From Sphingobacteriales bacterium (GTDB lineage: Bacteria; Bacteroidota; Bacteroidia; Sphingobacteriales; Sphingobacteriaceae): a stretch of 64,000 nt of DNA. Made by a program: the position numbers and the translations under genes. The stretch covers positions 62,001-126,000 of the forward strand of contig JANXOD010000008.1 of the NCBI GenBank assembly GCA_025353765.1, read 5' to 3'. How positions within the stretch are numbered: position 1 is the stretch's first letter; the number at the start of each line of letters is the position of its first letter. The notes beneath the pieces are model-generated. The model was not told the origin of the DNA, made no database searches, and saw nothing but the letters and a program-made list of their open reading frames with translations. Shown here piece after piece: positions 60,267 to 64,000 of this stretch.

Positions 60267-61283
60267 ATGAAGATACTTTATGCTATTCAAGGAACGGGTA
60301 ATGGTCATTTAAGTCGTGCTATGGATGTAATTCCATGTTTAAAATTGCATGGAGATGTAGATATTTTAATCAGCGGTACTCAGGCTGATCTTATTTTGCC
60401 TTTTCCGGTAAAGTATAAAATGCGGGGTTTGAGTTTTATTTTTGGCAAATCAGGAGGTGTTAATCTCTGGAAAACGTTTGTTAAATCTAATATTCGCAAA
60501 CTGTCAAAAGAAATAAATGCTTTACCGGTAGAAAAATATGATCTGGTCATCAATGATTTTGAACCCGTTTCTGCCTGGTCCTGTTATTTTAAAGATATTC
60601 CATGTATTGGTCTGAGCCATCAAGCCGCTGTAATGGCAGAAAAATCACCAAAAACAGAGAACGTAGATATGATGGGCAAACTGATACTTAAAAATTACGC
60701 ACCCAATACTTCACAATATGGTTTTCACTTCGAACCTTATGATAAAAATATCTATACTCCCGTTATTCGTAATCAGGTACGTGATCAAGAAGTAGAAAAT
60801 GGGGATCATTACACTGTTTATTTACCTTCATATGATGATAAACGACTAATTTCGAAGTTAAGCCAATTTAAAGATATAAAATGGGATGTGTTTTCCAAGC
60901 ACAATAAAAAGATTTTTCGCACTAAAAATATAACCATACAACCCATAAATAATGAACGTTTTGTAAAGAGTATGGCTCAATCTGCCGGAGTATTATGCGG
61001 TGCCGGCTTTGAAACTCCTGCAGAAGCTTTGTATATGAAAAAGAAGCTTCTGGTCATTCCGATGAGAAATCAATATGAACAGCATTTAAATGCGGCTGCA
61101 TTAAAATTGATGGGTGTACAGGTTATCAAAAATTTAAAACCAAAAAACGATATGATTATTCGTAATTGGCTTGAGAATGGGAAAATAGTAGAAGTAAATT
61201 ATCCGAATAATACCCAACACATCATTGATCAGCTAATTGAAACATATATTAGTAAAAATTACCTTTTATCATTACCCGGATAA
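60267..61283 (+). CDS. Glycosyltransferase of the MurG/GT28-like family
   Basis: A 338-residue cytosolic protein with a GT-B look: MKILYAIQGTGNGHLSRAMDVIP at the N terminus (Gly-rich loop), DLVINDFEPVSAWSC, and a C-terminal nucleotide-sugar binding part with CGAGFETPAEALYMKKKLLVIPM, close to GT28/undecaprenyl-linked enzymes. Donor and acceptor are not known. It is a single gene with its own leader. Confidence 0.8.
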   Translation: MKILYAIQGTGNGHLSRAMDVIPCLKLHGDVDILISGTQADLILPFPVKYKMRGLSFIFGKSGGVNLWKTFVKSNIRKLSKEINALPVEKYDLVINDFEPVSAWSCYFKDIPCIGLSHQAAVMAEKSPKTENVDMMGKLILKNYAPNTSQYGFHFEPYDKNIYTPVIRNQVRDQEVENGDHYTVYLPSYDDKRLISKLSQFKDIKWDVFSKHNKKIFRTKNITIQPINNERFVKSMAQSAGVLCGAGFETPAEALYMKKKLLVIPMRNQYEQHLNAAALKLMGVQVIKNLKPKNDMIIRNWLENGKIVEVNYPNNTQHIIDQLIETYISKNYLLSLPG

Positions 61284-61330
61284 CTTTATCTTCAGTGATC
61301 TTTTTATTTGATACTTTGAATTAATTTAAT

Positions 61331-61738
61331 ATGAACCATTGGCTAGTAAAATCAGAACCACATAAATATAGTTGGGATAAATTTAATCAGGATAAGCGTA
61401 CTTTTTGGGATGGTGTGCGTAATTACCAGGCACGCAATAATTTAAAGGATATGAGAGAAGGTGATCTGGTTTTATTTTATCATAGCAATGAAGGTAAAGA
61501 AGTTGTAGGAATTGCCAAAGTTGTAAAAGAAGCTTATCAGGATCCCACAACGGAAGATAAAAACTGGGTAGTAGTTGATCTTGTTCCGATTGAATCCTTA
61601 AAGCATCCGGTAACCTTAGAACAGATAAAAGCAGATGAACGTTTAATAGATATAGGCTTGGTTAAACAGGGAAGGTTATCTGTAATGCCCTTAAAAACAG
61701 AAGAGTTTGACCGTATTATTGAATTAGGATCAAATTAG
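61331..61738 (+). CDS. EVE domain protein
   Basis: A 135-residue protein; MNHWLVKSEPHKYSWDKF, FWDGVRNYQARNNL and GDLVLFYHSN are the EVE hallmarks, a PUA-like fold that binds modified bases. Full length. It ends overlapping the convergent thioesterase gene by 4 bases. Confidence 0.92.
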   Translation: MNHWLVKSEPHKYSWDKFNQDKRTFWDGVRNYQARNNLKDMREGDLVLFYHSNEGKEVVGIAKVVKEAYQDPTTEDKNWVVVDLVPIESLKHPVTLEQIKADERLIDIGLVKQGRLSVMPLKTEEFDRIIELGSN

Positions 61739-62262
61739 TCAGATTCCTTAAAAAATAACGCCTTCAATTCTGTTGCATCATCAGGTTGCATTTTCCCACT
61801 CAATATAAGGCGTAATTGGCGGCGACGTAAAGCTCCATCAAATAGCTTTTGTTCATCTTCCGTTTCTGGTTTTAACTCGGGTACAGGAATTGTTTTTCCA
61901 TTTTGATCAAGCGCTACAAAGGTGTAATAAGCTTCATTAGATTTTAAACGTGAACCGGAGGGTATATTTTCTGCCCAAACATCCAGCCGTACTTCTACCG
62001 AAGTTTTAAAAGCCCGGCTTACTTTTGCTTCAATAGTTACCACATCACCTAATTTAATGGCAGATTTAAAAGAAACATTATCAACTGAAGCCGTTACTAC
62101 AATACGATTACAGTGTTTTTGAGCTGAAATAGCTGCTGCAATATCCATCCAATGTAATAAACGTCCACCCATTAAATTATTTAAGGTATTGGTATCATTT
62201 GGAAGGACTAATTCATTCATTATGGTAAATGAATCTTTAGGCTTTTTGGAGATTAAAGTCAT
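61735..62262 (-). CDS. Acyl-CoA thioesterase (hotdog fold, YciA-like)
   Basis: A 175-residue thioesterase that frees CoA from acyl-CoA. The motif NLMGGRLLHWMDIAAAISAQKHCN (about 28-51) with the catalytic Asp and the strand VTASVDNVSF are typical. A charged C-terminal extension (RRRQLRLILSG) is short and of unknown use. Confidence 0.88.
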   Translation of the reverse strand: MTLISKKPKDSFTIMNELVLPNDTNTLNNLMGGRLLHWMDIAAAISAQKHCNRIVVTASVDNVSFKSAIKLGDVVTIEAKVSRAFKTSVEVRLDVWAENIPSGSRLKSNEAYYTFVALDQNGKTIPVPELKPETEDEQKLFDGALRRRQLRLILSGKMQPDDATELKALFFKESD

Positions 62263-62282
62263 ATTCTTCCAAAGATAGTGGA

Positions 62283-63218
62283 TTATTTCAATTCAGGGAT
62301 TCCATTTTTCCATTCATTCCAGTTGTTAATAATATAATGAGTTACAGTACTTCCAACTCGGTAAGCATTTTCAATTGATAATGAAAATCCAGAATTATTT
62401 TGATGAATTGATTGTTGTGCAGACTGGTTTACACTTTGCTGGTCAAAATCACTAGCGGTACGTAACACCATAATTCGATCAAAAGAAATACGGTCACAGT
62501 CAGATAAGCGTTTGAGAGCTGTCAAAGTACCACTATCTTCCATGTTAGTCATGTAATATGTGCCTGCATTATTAGTCCATTGTTTAACCCACCAGCTTGC
62601 CCATTCACTAGCTAACTTTCCCTGCCAATATGTACTGCCTGATATGTCATCACCTTTTGTAACAAAAGGTACTTGTCGGGCTGGTAAATTTTTCGGAAAC
62701 GTGTTTCTAAATTCTTGTGCTTCTTTACTATCAAAAAGCTTTACATTTTTTGACAATTTATATGACCATTCGGTTAGAATAGAATTAAGATGAAAAACTT
62801 CAGTTCCAATTTTAAAGCCCTTACACCAGGGCTCGTTGCATCCCAGATGAAAGCGAGAGAAATTCCAATTAGATGAAATTTCACGCCCATCAATTTCATG
62901 ACATAGATCTCCATCTACAACCCATTCTGCCCATGCAGCAGAACCAATAGTGCACACATTGGGAGATGTTCCTGCAATACCGGCAATAATAAAATAGGTA
63001 TGATGTAAATTTATATTAGGATTAAGGCCAATTGCCATAAGTGATGCTGCAGCATTAGAAACTCCTACACCTGTTACAATTAAACCTTCTCCTTTGTCAT
63101 TATAATAAAGGGGAGAATAAGCACCCGGTATATTCATTGTATGGATCATGTTTTCCCTTTCAACCCAAAGTTGTGCTTCTCCGGCTTTATCACCCTTAAT
63201 TTCACCTATTTCATACAT
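62283..63218 (-). CDS. Purine nucleoside permease family protein (NUP)
   Basis: A 311-residue protein as called from ATG 63218, similar to NUP-type nucleoside permeases: MYEIGEIKGDKAGEAQLWVERE, ILIAGIAGTSPNV-like FIIAGIAGTSPNVCTIGSAAWA, and MEDSGTLTALKRLSD. The same frame stays open upstream and encodes RKIVLLYVSIALLLSSC, a lipoprotein signal, up to a TAA at 63333-63335, with no ATG (an ATA lies at 63324-63326). The mature protein is probably a lipoprotein with a start that is non-standard, misread or decayed. Confidence 0.8.
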   Translation of the reverse strand: MYEIGEIKGDKAGEAQLWVERENMIHTMNIPGAYSPLYYNDKGEGLIVTGVGVSNAAASLMAIGLNPNINLHHTYFIIAGIAGTSPNVCTIGSAAWAEWVVDGDLCHEIDGREISSNWNFSRFHLGCNEPWCKGFKIGTEVFHLNSILTEWSYKLSKNVKLFDSKEAQEFRNTFPKNLPARQVPFVTKGDDISGSTYWQGKLASEWASWWVKQWTNNAGTYYMTNMEDSGTLTALKRLSDCDRISFDRIMVLRTASDFDQQSVNQSAQQSIHQNNSGFSLSIENAYRVGSTVTHYIINNWNEWKNGIPELK

Positions 63219-63454
63219 AGCTATGGTGAGTGTTTTAAGAGGAAAGGGGTGTATTTTAGAATTTATAGATGGTTTAAATACACAAGAAGATAGTAATAGG
63301 GCTATTGAAACATAAAGTAAAACTATCTTTCGTTATTTAAGAAGTAAAATATACATTGTAAGTCATTTATTAGATAGACTTATATTACAATAATCTATCT
63401 ATAATGTTTGTTACACATTACAATTGTAGGGTAATTCATGGATTACTTCTATGG

Positions 63455-64000
63455 TTATTTCTTTAACGAATTAATCTGCGTAAAACCAACTAACTCATCC
63501 CAACGAGAGCCTGGCCTATGGTAATAAAACAAAATTTGATAGTTATTTTCTGTTTCGAAATGTGAACCGTCAAAAACTGTATCATCAATAGATTTATCCT
63601 TATCAACCCAGACGTAATGATAATCATAGAGGCCCTGTTTTATAAAAATAGAACCATCAAAACGGTTTCGGTGACTATCATACGTTAATTTATAGTCATT
63701 GCTTAGGCGATAATCATTAAACTGCCCTACTAAATAAGCATCACCTGAGCTAGAAGGCTGCATGGCTGCCAGCGAAAAATAAACAGATGCATAATCTGCC
63801 TCTATACGGTTATCGCTACCATCCGTATTTCGGACAAAAAAGGCTCCATCCTCATCGTAATTAAATGTATAGCTTGATTGGTCTTCCAATGGATCAGTTA
63901 ATAAAACAACGGTATTAATGCTGTCTTTATAAATTTTTGAAATCCGTTCTGAATTAAAGCGTAGACTGCGCAGATCAAAACGGCGAAATTCATTTCCTCC
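63455..64000 (-). CDS. DUF5103 protein (type IX secretion-associated), C-terminal part
   Basis: The frame runs off the right edge of the window, so only the C-terminal 181 codons are present. The line GGNEFRRFDLRSLRF at the left of the fragment is a signature of DUF5103, whose N-terminal part is linked to type IX secretion in Bacteroidota. The remaining part shows repeated beta-strand units (YLVGQFNDY, GSIFIKQGLYDYHYVW). Confidence 0.85.
   Translation of the reverse strand, partial: GGNEFRRFDLRSLRFNSERISKIYKDSINTVVLLTDPLEDQSSYTFNYDEDGAFFVRNTDGSDNRIEADYASVYFSLAAMQPSSSGDAYLVGQFNDYRLSNDYKLTYDSHRNRFDGSIFIKQGLYDYHYVWVDKDKSIDDTVFDGSHFETENNYQILFYYHRPGSRWDELVGFTQINSLKK

Overview
The window looks like Bacteroidota DNA, probably from the Sphingobacteriales or Chitinophagales; the exact genus cannot be read from it. 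The evidence is the Bacteroidetes-type transfer genes (TraE, F, G, J, K, M, N order), promoters of the TTG / TAnnTTTG type, few Shine-Dalgarno sites, AT-rich DNA, a type IX secretion-linked DUF5103 protein and families such as DUF6660 and DUF3347 that are typical of this phylum.

Positions 1 to about 41,060 are the right-hand part of an integrative conjugative element (ICE); its left end lies outside the window. From left to right it holds: a mobilisation block on the minus strand (start of the coupling protein, relaxase, accessory protein, a candidate oriT and a Toprim primase); two small unknown genes and a strongly folded RNA candidate on the minus strand; a heavy-metal cargo of about 18 kb (3.9-22.1 kb); a signalling cassette (GNAT enzyme, 7TM hybrid kinase with LuxR output, an orphan 411-residue protein, a lipoprotein); a 550-base control region; the tra operon (27.6-38.9 kb); and a large serine recombinase whose reading frame runs straight into a tRNA-Pro gene.

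The metal cargo covers several routes of metal removal. A CzcA-type RND pump is fused to its own outer membrane channel and accompanied by its adaptor. There are two P-type ATPases, one with CPC (Zn/Cd/Pb type) and one with CPH (Cu type), and a multicopper oxidase fused to two metal-binding domains and an outer membrane barrel. Around them sit periplasmic or surface metal binders (DUF3347, Met/Cys-rich, His-rich), a haem-binding CxxCH protein, and an AraC-type regulator that carries its own HMA-like metal-binding N terminus. Two unlisted micro-ORFs lie in the gaps of this cluster.

From 41.06 kb onward the window is ordinary chromosome: tRNA-Pro and tRNA-Ser, a PgpH-type HD phosphohydrolase, KdsB and a heptose-7-phosphate kinase (lipopolysaccharide core), deoxynucleoside kinase, TrpS, a PlsC-like acyltransferase, GatC, an ABC ATPase and a separate MacB-like permease, a PduO-type adenosyltransferase, IspD, QueA, an aminotransferase, a CDF cation exporter, a NUDIX protein, tRNA-Arg, a glycosyltransferase, EVE, thioesterase and nucleoside permease-like proteins. 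It ends inside a DUF5103 gene. No rRNA, CRISPR array or insertion sequence was seen.

The points most worth a second look are the minus-strand structured RNA at 3640-3746, the matching AACCAT-N7-ATGGT operators around the 7TM kinase cassette, the triplicated exported tra proteins, the direct repeats ahead of the tra operon, and the recombinase frame that reads through the tRNA-Pro terminator and the tRNA itself.
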